From the NCBI RefSeq assembly GCF_044502415.1, contig NZ_CP172402.1: DNA of 64,000 nt; one strand, 5' to 3'. The position numbers were made by a program, and so were the translations under genes. The notes below the pieces were generated by a model, which was not told the DNA's origin, did not search any database, and worked only from the letters and a program-made list of their open reading frames with translations. The DNA is from Haloimpatiens lingqiaonensis. GTDB taxonomy: Bacteria; Bacillota; Clostridia; Clostridiales; Clostridiaceae. Below are positions 8,869 to 17,480 of the stretch, piece by piece. Every line of letters begins with the position of its first letter. Within the stretch, counting starts at the first letter, position 1.

Positions 8869-8892
8869 TAAGAATGTTGCGTCGCAACATTC
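8869..8892 (-). terminator. Hairpin directly after the histidine kinase stop
   Basis: A perfect 12-bp palindrome (AAGAATGTTGCG and CGCAACATTCTT) adjoins the stop codon of the kinase gene. There is no long T-run, so it may be a processing or stability hairpin rather than a terminator. Confidence 0.5.
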
Positions 8893-10143
8893 TTATATAG
8901 TTCCTTTAAGAAACATTATGGTAAATTCACTGCCTTCCCCCTCCTGGCTTCTAACCTGAATGCTTCCATCTTGCCCTTCTATAATACTCTTTGAGAGCGC
9001 AAGTCCTATGCCTACACTGTCACTATTCTTATTTCTCCTACCTTTGTAAAATCTTTCAAATATATGAGGCAAATCTTCCTTTGCTATTCCTGATCCGTTA
9101 TCACTAATTACCAAGCTGGTATAGATGGGAGTTTCTGATGCTATTATGTTTATTTCTCCGCCCTCTTCAGTGTGCTCTATGCAATTTTTAACTATATTAG
9201 TTATACTTTCTGCCGTCCAATTAACGTCATGTTTAAGTTTTACATACCTATTTATATCTACATTTACCCTTTGATTTTTTGATTCCCACTTTACCTTTAA
9301 TGGCTCCAAGGCCTTATTTACTGTAAGTAAAATAGGATTATATGTTTTTTCAAATTCCACAGCATTAGCTTCAATCTTGGCTATCTTCAATAAATTTTTA
9401 ATAAGCCACTCCATTCTTTCCAATTGAATTTTACTTTTAATATAGAATTTATTTTTTTCTTCCTCACTTTTTATAGAACCCTCCAAAAAAAGTTCGTTAA
9501 AAAGCATAAGAGACGATAGGGGTGTTTTTAATTGATGGGATATATCAGAAATTATTTCCTTTAAAAAATTTTTATCTTTTTTTAGATTTTCTATGCTGTT
9601 TTCTAGTCTTACAGACATTTGATTAAACTGATGTGCTAATATATTAAATTCTCCTTCTTTGCCCTCTAATATTTTTACAGTAAAGTCACCCTCTACAACT
9701 TTTTCTGCAGCTTTGCTTATAACTTTTATTTTTTTAAAGATATATTTATATTCTCTCATTATTATAATTATGGTAAATACAAAAATCAGTACTATACTAA
9801 ATAAATTAATTTTTGAGAAAGTACTGTACATGTGATTAATAATAGGCATTTTTTCTAAAGGGGTTCTTATACTGTAGCCATAGCTCTCTAGCATTTTTTC
9901 TCCCTTAGCTAATATTTCTTTAGTTGCCCCATTGGTGTAACATCTAATCAAATCTTCCTCCAAATCTGGATGCTTTTGAAGAGCTACACCCACCACTGCA
10001 GCATTTTGATTTACTATTTCCCTTGACAAGATCTTTACTTTATTTTCAGTATAAAAATATGTTCCAATTAAAAATATTATATTTAAAGCAATAAGCATTA
10101 CGGTAATTCTTTTAACTTCATAATTTCTATAAAATTCCCTCAT
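8893..10143 (-). CDS. Sensor histidine kinase (HAMP, HisKA, HATPase)
   Basis: Two membrane segments (near the N-terminus and about residue 120) enclose a roughly 90-residue external sensor. HAMP, the dimerisation domain with SDISHQLKTPLS (phospho-His), then the ATPase domain with NIVKNCIEH, DNGSGI, FERFYKG and GIGLALS follow. The frame is open to 10170, but AGGGTGG directly upstream of the ATG at 10143 marks the likely start (416 residues). It follows the response regulator gene by about 40 bases and precedes the ABC exporter. Its usual partner is the broken regulator gene next to it, so signal output may be lost in this strain. Confidence 0.9.
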   Translation of the reverse strand: MREFYRNYEVKRITVMLIALNIIFLIGTYFYTENKVKILSREIVNQNAAVVGVALQKHPDLEEDLIRCYTNGATKEILAKGEKMLESYGYSIRTPLEKMPIINHMYSTFSKINLFSIVLIFVFTIIIIMREYKYIFKKIKVISKAAEKVVEGDFTVKILEGKEGEFNILAHQFNQMSVRLENSIENLKKDKNFLKEIISDISHQLKTPLSSLMLFNELFLEGSIKSEEEKNKFYIKSKIQLERMEWLIKNLLKIAKIEANAVEFEKTYNPILLTVNKALEPLKVKWESKNQRVNVDINRYVKLKHDVNWTAESITNIVKNCIEHTEEGGEINIIASETPIYTSLVISDNGSGIAKEDLPHIFERFYKGRRNKNSDSVGIGLALSKSIIEGQDGSIQVRSQEGEGSEFTIMFLKGTI

Positions 10144-10182
10144 AAAATCCACCCTTTTCATATAATTCATTATTTATATATT

Positions 10183-10895
10183 TTATTGTTGACTCCACTT
10201 ATATCCTATCCCTCTAACCGTTACTATAGATTTTATATGGGAATCATTATCCTCTATTTTTTTTCTAAGCCTTTTTATATAAACAGACAAAGTATTGTCA
10301 TCCACAAATTCTCCCGAAGAATCCCAAAGTTTTTCTAGTATAACTTCCCTCTTTAAGGTTATATTGGGATTCTGAATAAATAAACACAAAAGCTTATATT
10401 CTACAGGAGTAAGAAAAATTTCTTTTTCCTCTTTAAACACCTGTGTCTTTAAGGTATGTATTTCTATACCATTTGACTGTATTATATTTGACGATGCTTC
10501 AGATTTTTTCTCCACTAATTTTTTATCAGCTGCAAAGTTCTTTCTTCTCATAACTGCCTTTATTCTAGATATCATTTCTCTTAACCTAAAAGGCTTAGTT
10601 ATATAGTCATCTCCACCCATATCTAATCCCAATACAATATTTACTTCATCATCACAGGCAGTTAAAATATTATAGGCACCTGGCTTTTTTCCCTTATATA
10701 TTTACATAAATCATATCCATTTCCATCAGGCAAAGTTACATCTAGTAATATTAAATCTATTGGATTTTCCATAAAAATTTTCTTGCTTTCTTTTATAGTA
10801 TTTCCTACATAAACATTAAAATCTTCATTTTTTAAACTATATTCTATTCCCATAGCTAAAGCTTCATCATCTTCCACTAATAAAATAGTCGCCAT
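10183..10895 (-). pseudogene. OmpR/PhoB-type response regulator, frameshifted
   Basis: Residues 1-77 encode a receiver domain (ILLVEDDEALAMG, phospho-Asp in LLLDVTLPDGNGYDL) that stops at IIF-TAA (10662-10664). The next frame goes on with DMGGDDYITKPFRLREM and a winged-helix output domain ending VRGIGYKWSQ. One missing T in the run at about 10663-10667 (four T where five would give IIFLTACDDE) restores one 237-residue frame; the span of 713 bases is one short of a multiple of three. It is therefore one gene with a single-base deletion: a true pseudogene, a slipping homopolymer or a sequencing error. RBS AGGAGG precedes the ATG at 10895. Confidence 0.9.
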
Positions 10896-10916
10896 TTCAA
10901 GCCTCCTCTAAAAAAA

Positions 10917-10954
10917 AATCAGTTCACCTTTATAATACAAAAGTAAAACTGATT
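10917..10954 (-). terminator. Terminator of the YheO-like regulator gene
   Basis: On the minus strand, arms AATCAGTT and AACTGATT with extra inner pairing are followed by a run of eight T or more. It separates the regulator gene from the two-component operon. Confidence 0.75.
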
Positions 10955-10960
10955 CTTCAA

Positions 10961-11626
10961 CTATTTTAACTTGTTTATATATCTATATATAGTAGTATCT
11001 GAAGCCCTTAAGCTTTTAGCCACTTCACTTACTCCACCTTTTAATAAAAATACACCCTTTTCATTTAACTTTTTAACTACTTGCATTTTTTCCTCTAAAC
11101 TCATTCTTTCTGGTGGTATTGAATATTCCTCCATTACACTATTTATTATGGAACTAATTACATCCTCAACATTTTTATCTAGATTTTCAAATACAGATAC
11201 TTCCCCAGATTCCTCTGATTCCTTTTCAGTATCTTCCTCTTCTATAAATGCAAAGGCATCTAACATATCTTTTACCTTTATAATATTGGTAATATCCGTA
11301 TTAATACATATCATTCCTATTAACTTTCCATTATCATCTTTTATAAAATAACTAGAGGATTTCAACGTTTTATTATCTCTAGAGACTCCCTTATAATTAC
11401 ATATATAATTTTTCTCTTTATAACTTCCATCCTTTAATATCTTTAAAACCAAATCTGTAACGGGTCCCCCAACAGTTCTACCACTTATATGCCCATTAGC
11501 TATTGCCACTATAGAATTATCTAAATTATTTATATCATGCAAAACCACTTCAGAATTTTTTCCAAGTACTTTTCCCATGAACTCCACTAGTGGTATATAT
11601 TTTTTTAATTTGTCTCTACTACTCAT
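10961..11626 (-). CDS. YheO-like PAS/HTH transcriptional regulator
   Basis: A 221-residue protein. Residues 1-120 form the YheO-like PAS domain (LVEFMGKVLGKNSEVVLHDI, VGGPVTDLVLKIL, IGMICINTDIT). A charged linker (EEEDTEKESEESGEV) leads to a C-terminal HTH_22 domain ending in VAKSLRASDTTIYRYINKLK, a DNA-binding helix pair. Such regulators sense a small molecule through the PAS domain and often control amino-acid or nucleoside metabolism. No target is indicated; ridA lies upstream on the same strand about 0.6 kb away. Confidence 0.85.
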   Translation of the reverse strand: MSSRDKLKKYIPLVEFMGKVLGKNSEVVLHDINNLDNSIVAIANGHISGRTVGGPVTDLVLKILKDGSYKEKNYICNYKGVSRDNKTLKSSSYFIKDDNGKLIGMICINTDITNIIKVKDMLDAFAFIEEEDTEKESEESGEVSVFENLDKNVEDVISSIINSVMEEYSIPPERMSLEEKMQVVKKLNEKGVFLLKGGVSEVAKSLRASDTTIYRYINKLK

Positions 11627-11719
11627 TACCTTTTCTCCTTAAAACCTTAATCTATAAAAGGGTCATCTTAAGCCCAAAACTTAAAATAACCCAATTTATA
11701 TCTAACTCTTTATGTTATA

Positions 11720-11850
11720 AACAGAGCTCTTAGCTTCAGATGAAGTTTTACTCCATCTGAAGGTTAGAGATCGTTATCCAGGGACGTAGCTGCCGTTAAC
11801 TCGCACTTTGTTAAAAGTGGGAGTGTTACGGCAGGTAGTCATCGGATAAA
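11720..11850 (+). repeat. 130-bp structured repeat, copy a (IS200/IS605-derivative-like)
   Basis: One of four near-identical copies (others at 30831, 43221, 62494). It begins CAGAGCTCTTAGCTTC right after TATAAA, contains a CTTCAG...CTGAAG hairpin, then GTTATCCAGGGACGTAG, a hairpin with CTGCCGT/ACGGCAG around an inner stem, and ends ATCGGATAAA, which pairs with GTTATCC. All copies share the left flank TATAAA. Fixed target flank plus hairpin ends and no coding capacity resemble non-autonomous IS200/IS605 elements. Confidence 0.7.
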
Positions 11851-11879
11851 CTATTTTTATGATTTTCCCACCAAAATAT

Positions 11880-12132
11880 CGAATTATGAAATTTCTCTGG
11901 AATAACTTGCATAAGAAGCAAAGGAACTATTTAAATTTAATTTTAGAAATTCTTCTTTTAGACAGATAAAATTATCGTAAGCCTGGCAAGGACGCCAGGC
12001 TAGCGAACCTGAGGCACGACGCTGAATGTGAGCGTTAGATAATTTTATCTGGCTAAAAGATTAGAATTTCTTAAATTAAATTTATTGTTCCGAGCTTCTA
12101 TGCAAGTCATGGAAGAGAAATTTCATAATTCC
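11880..12132. repeat. 250-bp imperfect palindrome
   Basis: Arms of about 95 bp (11881-11976 and 12037-12131) are inverted copies of each other, starting gaattatgaaatttctct and ending aattttatct/agataaaatt. The central loop holds a small hairpin, gcctgg...ccaggc. The layout is that of the 235-bp palindrome family, but the sequence differs. No reading frame is present in 11627-12201. Confidence 0.8.
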
Positions 12133-12201
12133 ACCGCATTGTACCTTTTTTGAGGTTTAATCTTTTTTATAGCTATATAACATATTTTAAATATCCTTGT
12201 A

Positions 12202-12579
12202 TTATGCTATAGCTACTACTTCTATTTCAACTAAAGCATCTTTAGGTAATTTAGCTACTTGGAATGCACTTCTTGCTGGATAATCAGCTGTAAAGAATTG
12301 TGCATAAACTTCATTCATTTTACCGAAGTTGTTTATATCGCTTAAGAAAACAGTAGTTTTAACAACTTTGCTTAAGTCACTACCTGCTGCTTCTAATATA
12401 GCTTTTACATTTTCTAATGATTGTTTTGTTTGCTCTTCTATAGTAGCTGGCATTTCACCTGTTTTAGGATCTATTGGAAGTTGTCCTGAAGTATATACTA
12501 ATTCTCCTATTTTTATTCCTTGAGAGTATGGTCCTATAGCACCTGGTGCTGCATTTGTTGAAATAACTGATTTATTCAT
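12202..12579 (-). CDS. ridA: RidA family reactive imine/enamine deaminase
   Basis: A 125-residue RidA/YjgF protein that hydrolyses reactive enamine/imine intermediates released by PLP enzymes. It shows APGAIGPYSQ, YTSGQLPIDP, the active-site region YPARSAFQVAKLPKDALVEIE with its key arginine, and the C-terminal glutamate. A longer frame begins at 12612, but GAGGAGG directly upstream of the ATG at 12579 fixes the start at MNKSVIST. It stands alone. Confidence 0.93.
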   Translation of the reverse strand: MNKSVISTNAAPGAIGPYSQGIKIGELVYTSGQLPIDPKTGEMPATIEEQTKQSLENVKAILEAAGSDLSKVVKTTVFLSDINNFGKMNEVYAQFFTADYPARSAFQVAKLPKDALVEIEVVAIA

Positions 12580-12969
12580 ATTTTTTCCTCCTCGATGATA
12601 ATTTTTTTTCATGGTACTAATTTTTTTTCACATTAAATTAATTATAATATATATATTTTTGCATTTCAATAGAATTTATATTCCTCTTTTATTATTTTCT
12701 TATTAATTTTTAACAATATTTTAGTATAGCAAATTTTATTATTTAAAATTCTATAATTACATTTAGTAACTAGTAAAAAAATTAATATTAAATTAAAAAT
12801 ATAGTTGTAAATATTTCAAATATTTAAACTTCATTTAGCACTTTAAAACTAAGTATTGATATTTTTATTAAAACATTGTAATATATAGTTGAAATTTGCA
12901 AATTTAAACTGAAATTTAAATATAACTTAAAACAAAAGATACAGAATGTTCTTCTCTGTTGATTATACC

Positions 12970-12998
12970 TCTTAGCCTTTGGTTAAGAGATTTTTTTA
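12970..12998 (+). terminator. Orphan hairpin-T-run upstream of yitT
   Basis: CTCTTA and TTAAGAG arms followed by seven T, about 150 bases before the yitT start and after the divergent ridA. The rest of 12580-13148 is very AT-rich with no gene. As no plus-strand gene precedes it, it may be an attenuator in a leader of yitT; a short ACAGA...TCTGT hairpin comes just before. Confidence 0.45.
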
Positions 12999-13148
12999 TG
13001 GAAAATAATAAATTATTAATTTTTAAATAATTTAGTAAACTATAACTGAGGCAAACAACAAAGATTTTTGCCAATTTTCTATAAAAGTCCATAAAATATA
13101 AAATATAAAAATACTTATTAGATAAAAAATTTAAGGGAGGTTTTAAAT

Positions 13149-14018
13149 ATGAAGAAAGTTTTTAACGCTAAAGAGTTTTTAAAAGAAATGATTTTACTCC
13201 ATATTGGACTTATCATAACTGCAGCTGGTACATATTTCTTTCTAGTTCCAAATGATATCGCTGCCGGTGGCGTTAGTGGTCTTGCTATGGTAATTCAACC
13301 TTACATTCCAAATTTAAGTATAGGTTTATTGATGACTTTAATGAATTTGGTTTTATTTGTGGTAGGATTTGTATTTATAGATTCTAGTTTTGGAGCCAAA
13401 TCCGTTTATGCAAGTTTTGCATTTTCCTTAATGGTATGGATTATGGAAAAAACTATGCCTATGTCTAAACCATTCACAGATGATTTATTAATAGAATTAT
13501 TATTTGGTTCTCTATTATGTGCTGTTGGTATAGCTATAGTTTTTGAACAAAATGCATCTACTGGTGGTACTGATATAGTTGCTAAAATACTTAATAAATA
13601 TGCTCACATTGAATTAGGAAAAGCTCTTTTAATAGTAGATTTAGTAATAACTATATTAGCTACTTATACTTTTGGAATAAAAAAAGGTATGTACGCTTTA
13701 TTAGGAGTAATAATTCTTGGCATAATAATAGACGTGGTAATCAGTGGATTAAATGACTACAAAAAGGTAGAAATACTAAGCACTGAAGGAGAAAAAATAA
13801 AGAAATTTATAATTGAAGAATTGGATAGAGGTGCTACTCTATATATAGGAAAAGGTGCCTATACCAATGAGGAAAAAGAAATCATAAATACAGTATTAGA
13901 TAAAAAACAATTTATAAAATTAAAAAAATTTATACATGAAACTGACAGAAAAGCTTTTATAATAACTTACAATGTTCATGAAACCCTTGGTGAAGGATTT
14001 AAGAGCTTATCAAACTAA
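13149..14018 (+). CDS. YitT family membrane protein (DUF161/DUF2179)
   Basis: A 289-residue protein with five or six hydrophobic segments in residues 10-205, including the family signature NDIAAGGVSGLAMV and NASTGGTDIVAKILNKY, followed by a cytoplasmic DUF2179 domain (EILSTEGEKIKKFIIEELDRGATLYIGKGAYT). The function of YitT proteins is not established; transport is suspected. The ribosome site GGGAGG precedes the ATG. It ends at a bidirectional hairpin shared with the next, convergent gene. Confidence 0.9.
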   Translation: MKKVFNAKEFLKEMILLHIGLIITAAGTYFFLVPNDIAAGGVSGLAMVIQPYIPNLSIGLLMTLMNLVLFVVGFVFIDSSFGAKSVYASFAFSLMVWIMEKTMPMSKPFTDDLLIELLFGSLLCAVGIAIVFEQNASTGGTDIVAKILNKYAHIELGKALLIVDLVITILATYTFGIKKGMYALLGVIILGIIIDVVISGLNDYKKVEILSTEGEKIKKFIIEELDRGATLYIGKGAYTNEEKEIINTVLDKKQFIKLKKFIHETDRKAFIITYNVHETLGEGFKSLSN

Positions 14019-14030
14019 ATAATTTCAATA

Positions 14031-14063
14031 AGTAAAATAGACAAGTTTTCTTGTCTATTTTAC
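14031..14063. terminator. Bidirectional terminator between yitT and the HMA gene
   Basis: Perfect 15-bp arms AGTAAAATAGACAAG and CTTGTCTATTTTACT with a 3-nt loop. The stop codon of the HMA gene lies within the right arm. Confidence 0.8.
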
Positions 14064-14258
14064 TGTATATCCAGTGTTCTCTATGCATTTAATTATCTTT
14101 TCCTTAGTAGCTGGACTGTTGTATCCTATTTCTATGGTTCCTCGTGCTAAATCTACTGCCACTTCTTGAACTCCTTCTATTCTGTCTAATGCATTTAATA
14201 CTTTGGTTTTATCCTGTGAATTCCCTAGACCTGAAACCTCATAATGGCTGTTTTTCAT
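14055..14258 (-). CDS. HMA-fold protein lacking the CxxC metal motif
   Basis: A 67-residue protein with the beta-alpha-beta-beta-alpha-beta pattern of heavy-metal-associated domains: a first strand YEVSGLGNS, the helix KTKVLNALDRIEGVQEVAVDL, then IEIGYNSPATKEKIIKCIENTGYTV. The position that normally holds GMTCxxC reads GLGNSQDK, so the two metal-binding cysteines are absent; only one cysteine remains, in the second helix. The ATG at 14258 is spaced properly from AAAGGAG, unlike the in-frame ATG nine bases upstream. It may bind no metal or be a degenerate chaperone; no copper genes are nearby. Confidence 0.75.
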   Translation of the reverse strand: MKNSHYEVSGLGNSQDKTKVLNALDRIEGVQEVAVDLARGTIEIGYNSPATKEKIIKCIENTGYTVK

Positions 14259-14279
14259 TAATAGCATTCTCCTTTCTTT

Positions 14280-14395
14280 TCATTTTAAGTGAACTACCAC
14301 CACTTATAGAAGCTAGCGGCTTCGTGGTCAATCTTTCTAACTAAACAAGTTTACCCACGCCATGAAGGTTATTCCATCCTCTATATTAATTTTTA
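14280..14395. repeat. Possible degenerate transposon-end remnant
   Basis: The minus-strand sequence ends in GTGGTGGTAGTTCAC after a small GAAGC...GCTTC hairpin, a layout seen at right ends of IS200/IS605 elements carrying tnpB. No coding remnant is visible. Weak call. Confidence 0.3.
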
Positions 14396-14401
14396 TAGTA
14401 T

Positions 14402-14436
14402 AAAAGGCTAATCAGAGCATCTAATTAGCCTTTTAT
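14402..14436. terminator. Orphan hairpin
   Basis: Arms AAAAGGCTAAT and ATTAGCCTTTT can act on either strand. No gene ends next to it; it lies after the possible transposon remnant. Confidence 0.55.
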
Positions 14437-14520
14437 CATGGAACTTAATATATAATAAATGTGTGTACTTTATATAGGTTATTATGCCCACTGTTAAAAA
14501 AATTATAACTAGGTACTCAT

Positions 14521-14595
14521 TCTAGGTTCTAGGTTCTAGGTTCTAGGTTCTAGGTTCTAGGTTCTAGGTTCTAGGTTCTAGGTTCTAGGTTCTAG
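14521..14595. repeat. Heptamer tandem array (TCTAGGT)n
   Basis: 75 bases of a perfect 7-bp repeat, just over ten and a half units. A small palindrome (gttgaaattcctgtgaaatttcaac) follows, then an imperfect array in the opposite orientation (ctagtacctagctcctag, 14636-14676), so the three parts can fold into one long hairpin. Confidence 0.95.
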
Positions 14596-14876
14596 AAATG
14601 TTGAAATTCCTGTGAAATTTCAACATTTCTATTTTCTAGTACCTAGCTCCTAGCACCTAGTACCTATATCTTAGTACCTATCTACTAACTAAGAATTATC
14701 ACTAATTTTTAAAGGATTGAGGACTGTGGACTAGGGATTGGCGACTAAACGAAGGCTACGCCTAAAAAAGATTATAAGCGCTTTTTTATTTATAAATTAA
14801 AGATTTTCCATAGCAAAGCGGAGGAAAATCGTCCTTTCGTAGGCCGCCTTCCTCCCATAAGCAATGTACGTATGAC

Positions 14877-15113
14877 CTGAAAAAACTGCCTTTAATGGAG
14901 TGATAAAATTGAAATTTTGGACTATTGAACTAGCTTTAGAACTTCTATGTTTTGAAATTTAACTCCCCGTTAAGAAGCCTTCATTGTCTGAGCGAGGAAC
15001 GAGTGAGTTTGAAGGCTTTAGGGGATTTAAATTTCAAAACATTTAGAAGTTCTTAGCGTATTGTTCACAGTCCAAAATTTCAATTTTATCACGGAATTAA
15101 AGGCAGTTTTTTC
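14877..15113. repeat. 235-bp palindrome, copy 1
   Basis: Two inverted arms of roughly 100 bp, outer ends gaaaaaactgcc and ggcagttttttc, with a central loop containing gagcgaggaacgagtgag. The left arm includes ggactattgaacta and the right arm gttcacagtcc. Homologous copies are at 24561 (reverse orientation), 27604 and 35652; half copies are at 8431 and 25403. No coding frame. It ends just before the aroQ stop codon, and 14259-15126 holds no gene. Confidence 0.88.
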
Positions 15114-15126
15114 CTACCGTACTTCC

Positions 15127-15552
15127 TTAACAATTCTTTAATGCCATTAATGCCATTACATATCCATATGTGCCAAATCCACTGATTTGGCCAATACATG
15201 CAGGAGCTATGACAGATTTTCTTCTAAATTCTTCCCTGCTATGTATATTGCTAATGTGAACCTCAACAGTTTTTATATTCACTGCTTTTATGGCATCCAT
15301 TATAGCTATACTATAGTGAGTATAGGCAGCGGGGTTTATTACTATACCATCATACTTTCCATAGGCCTCTTGTATGAAATTTATAATTTCACCCTCTATA
15401 TTACTTTGAACCACCTGCACTTCTAAACCTAAATCTTTACCCTGCTCTTCTATATAAGCACATAAATCTTTATAATTAGTATTTCCATATATATTTTTTT
15501 CTCTTATGCCTAAAAAATTTATATTAGGTCCATTTATTACTAAAATCTTCAT
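15127..15552 (-). CDS. aroQ: 3-dehydroquinate dehydratase, type II
   Basis: A 141-residue type II dehydroquinase, step 3 of the shikimate pathway. It starts MKILVINGPNINFLGIREKN and has the catalytic tyrosine in NIYG, the NPAAYTHYS loop and the VEVHISNIHSREEFR segment with the catalytic histidine. A longer frame starts at 15573, but the ribosome site AAAGGGGAG lies inside that extension, placing the true ATG at 15552. aroK precedes it by about 65 bases, and the two probably share a transcript. Confidence 0.95.
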   Translation of the reverse strand: MKILVINGPNINFLGIREKNIYGNTNYKDLCAYIEEQGKDLGLEVQVVQSNIEGEIINFIQEAYGKYDGIVINPAAYTHYSIAIMDAIKAVNIKTVEVHISNIHSREEFRRKSVIAPACIGQISGFGTYGYVMALMALKNC

Positions 15553-15616
15553 AATAACTCCCCTTTCTTTCAATATAACTTTAACATATTACCATCAAGT
15601 GGCAATTTCTAATAAC

Positions 15617-16108
15617 TTAAGAAACTATCTCTAAAATGCCTTTTATAGCTGCTTTCTCATCCTTTGAGTTTTCTAATCTATAGTGGCAACTTTTCATGTA
15701 AAGTTCGTATCTCTCATTATATAATGCCTTTAATTTTTCTTTTCCTTCTTTTAATAAAGGTCTATTTTTTATTTCAATATCCTCCATTATTTTTTCTAAC
15801 GGCCTATCTATAAAAATAACTACACCACTATTTTTCATCATATCTATATTTTCATGTTTTTTTATTATGCCGCCTCCTGTGGCTATTATACAGGGTTTAT
15901 CATTGCAAACTTCACTTAAAACTTCACTTTCTATTTTTCTAAAACTTTCTTCTCCATTTTTAAATATATCTTGTATACTTTTCTTTTCTCTTTTTTCTAT
16001 GTATTCATCTAAATCATAAAATTTCATATTTAATTCACTGCTAAGTTTCTTTCCCAAAGTAGTTTTTCCACAGCCTGGCATACCTATTAATATTATGTTC
16101 TTTTTCAT
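15617..16108 (-). CDS. aroK: Shikimate kinase
   Basis: A 163-residue shikimate kinase. P-loop GMPGCGKTTLGKKL, shikimate-binding DLDEYIEKREKKSI, FRKIESEVL and the GGGII segment are present, and the lid contains NRPLL. The frame is open to a GTG at 16117; the ATG at 16108, six bases from AGGTG, is preferred. It phosphorylates shikimate with ATP in aromatic amino-acid synthesis; the next step's genes are not in the window. Confidence 0.95.
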   Translation of the reverse strand: MKKNIILIGMPGCGKTTLGKKLSSELNMKFYDLDEYIEKREKKSIQDIFKNGEESFRKIESEVLSEVCNDKPCIIATGGGIIKKHENIDMMKNSGVVIFIDRPLEKIMEDIEIKNRPLLKEGKEKLKALYNERYELYMKSCHYRLENSKDEKAAIKGILEIVS

Positions 16109-16136
16109 TTTAAACACCTATTTCCCAACTTATTAA

Positions 16137-16305
16137 TTAACTCAAACTTTCTTAAACTTATATTTATCAAAAACTCTAAAGGAATTTTGTCTTTCATTTT
16201 CAACCCTCAACTCAAAATAGCTACTAAAAAATTTTTCTCCTTTTTTCTAAATTTTCAAGTTTACATTTTACCTTTATATTTATAACTGCGAAGGTTGAAT
16301 AATTA
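16137..16305. repeat. Inverted-repeat element of the TCAACTTTCGCA family
   Basis: The gap between aroK and aroE has a left end ACTCAAACTTTC...TTATATTTAT and a right end TTTATAACTGCGAAGGTTGAAT, imperfect inverted copies. The interior (aaaactctaaaggaattttgt) recurs near 27530. It carries no gene. Confidence 0.55.
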
Positions 16306-16382
16306 ATATATTTAAATCTCTTTATTTAATACAACTTAATGAAATTACATATTTGTTTTTTCACTTTAAATTTAATTTCTAT

Positions 16383-17480
16383 CTATAATTTCTCTTTTAA
16401 AACCTCATATATTTCATCAATTAATCCTTCTTCTATCTTTATTTCATTCCATATTTCCTCTGCTGCCACAGCTTGGGCTGCTAGCATGTATAGCCCATTT
16501 ACATATTTTATTCCTTCTTCTCTGGCATACTTTAGAAATACGGTCTCCTTGGGGTTATATATAAGATCCACTGCCCATTTAAAATTACTTAAAAATTCTC
16601 TAGGTACTGGAGATTCCTCTATGTTTGGATACATACCGCAAGGAGTAGTGTTTACTATAATATATTCATCCCTTAATTCATCTTTTAATTGGTTTAAATT
16701 TTTATATTCTACTATATTAGCCCTTGGGAAAGTCCCTTTTTTATTCACTGCCTCTCTATTTCTAGTTACAATAGTTATATTATACACCCCTTCTTTTAAC
16801 AAGCAATAATAAACCATAGAGGCAGCTCCACCACTGCCCAAAATCACAGCATTTTTACCTTCTACATCTATAGACCATTTTTTCAAAACCTTTTTAAATC
16901 CAAAATAATCTGTATTATACCCTATGGATTTCCCATTACAAAACTTTACAGTATTTACTGCCCCTATTTCTCTGGCTTCTTTACTTATTTCGTCCACATA
17001 CTGCATAATATCTACTTTGTAGGGAATTGTAACATTAATTCCTTTAAACCTTAATTTATCCAATTCATTTAAGACTTCTTTAATTTCTTCTTTTTTTAAT
17101 TCTAAAATTTCGTAATATCCATTTATGGATTTTTCCTTAAATATATGTTCATGTATCTCTGGTGATAAGCTATGTACTAATTTTTCTCCTAAAAGTCCAT
17201 ATAGACTTTTATATTTAATAAAACAATGCTGATATTTTTTACTTTCATCCATTATCCTTTCAAATATTCCCGCAATATATGGAGAAAACTCCTTATTATT
17301 AACATAATCTAAATTTTTATTTATAACTTCTTTCTCTCTTTTAGTATCTAAAAAGGGCATATCTTTACTTTTCTTATATAAAGCTATTTTTTTTACTATC
17401 TTCATTCTTTTTTCCATAAGTTTAGCTATCTCTTTATCTATATTATCTATCTCATCTCTTAATTCTTGTATATTGTACAT
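16383..17480 (-). CDS. aroE: Chorismate mutase - shikimate dehydrogenase fusion
   Basis: A 365-residue two-domain protein. Residues 1-85 are an AroQ-class chorismate mutase helix bundle (LRDEIDNIDKEIAKLMEKR, then KREKEVI). From about residue 93 (YGLLGEKLVHSLSPEIHEHIF) to the end is shikimate dehydrogenase, with the catalytic lysine in NVTIPYK, GAVNTV, the NADP loop ILGSGGAASMV and the C-terminal GLYMLAAQAV. It would catalyse both dehydroshikimate reduction and chorismate rearrangement, two non-consecutive steps. Ribosome site GGGAGG. No frameshift explains the joining. The domain calls are firm; mutase activity is inferred. Confidence 0.93.
   Translation of the reverse strand: MYNIQELRDEIDNIDKEIAKLMEKRMKIVKKIALYKKSKDMPFLDTKREKEVINKNLDYVNNKEFSPYIAGIFERIMDESKKYQHCFIKYKSLYGLLGEKLVHSLSPEIHEHIFKEKSINGYYEILELKKEEIKEVLNELDKLRFKGINVTIPYKVDIMQYVDEISKEAREIGAVNTVKFCNGKSIGYNTDYFGFKKVLKKWSIDVEGKNAVILGSGGAASMVYYCLLKEGVYNITIVTRNREAVNKKGTFPRANIVEYKNLNQLKDELRDEYIIVNTTPCGMYPNIEESPVPREFLSNFKWAVDLIYNPKETVFLKYAREEGIKYVNGLYMLAAQAVAAEEIWNEIKIEEGLIDEIYEVLKEKL

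Noticed and set aside
10183..10632. Reading the response regulator as two separate genes
   Set aside because: The receiver and DNA-binding parts are adjacent, and a single inserted T joins them into a normal-length regulator; the internal ATG lies inside the conserved receiver region.
14521..14595. CRISPR array
   Set aside because: Units are 7 bp without spacers, and no cas genes are nearby; the same holds for the 39-bp repeats at 30034, which have no unique spacers.
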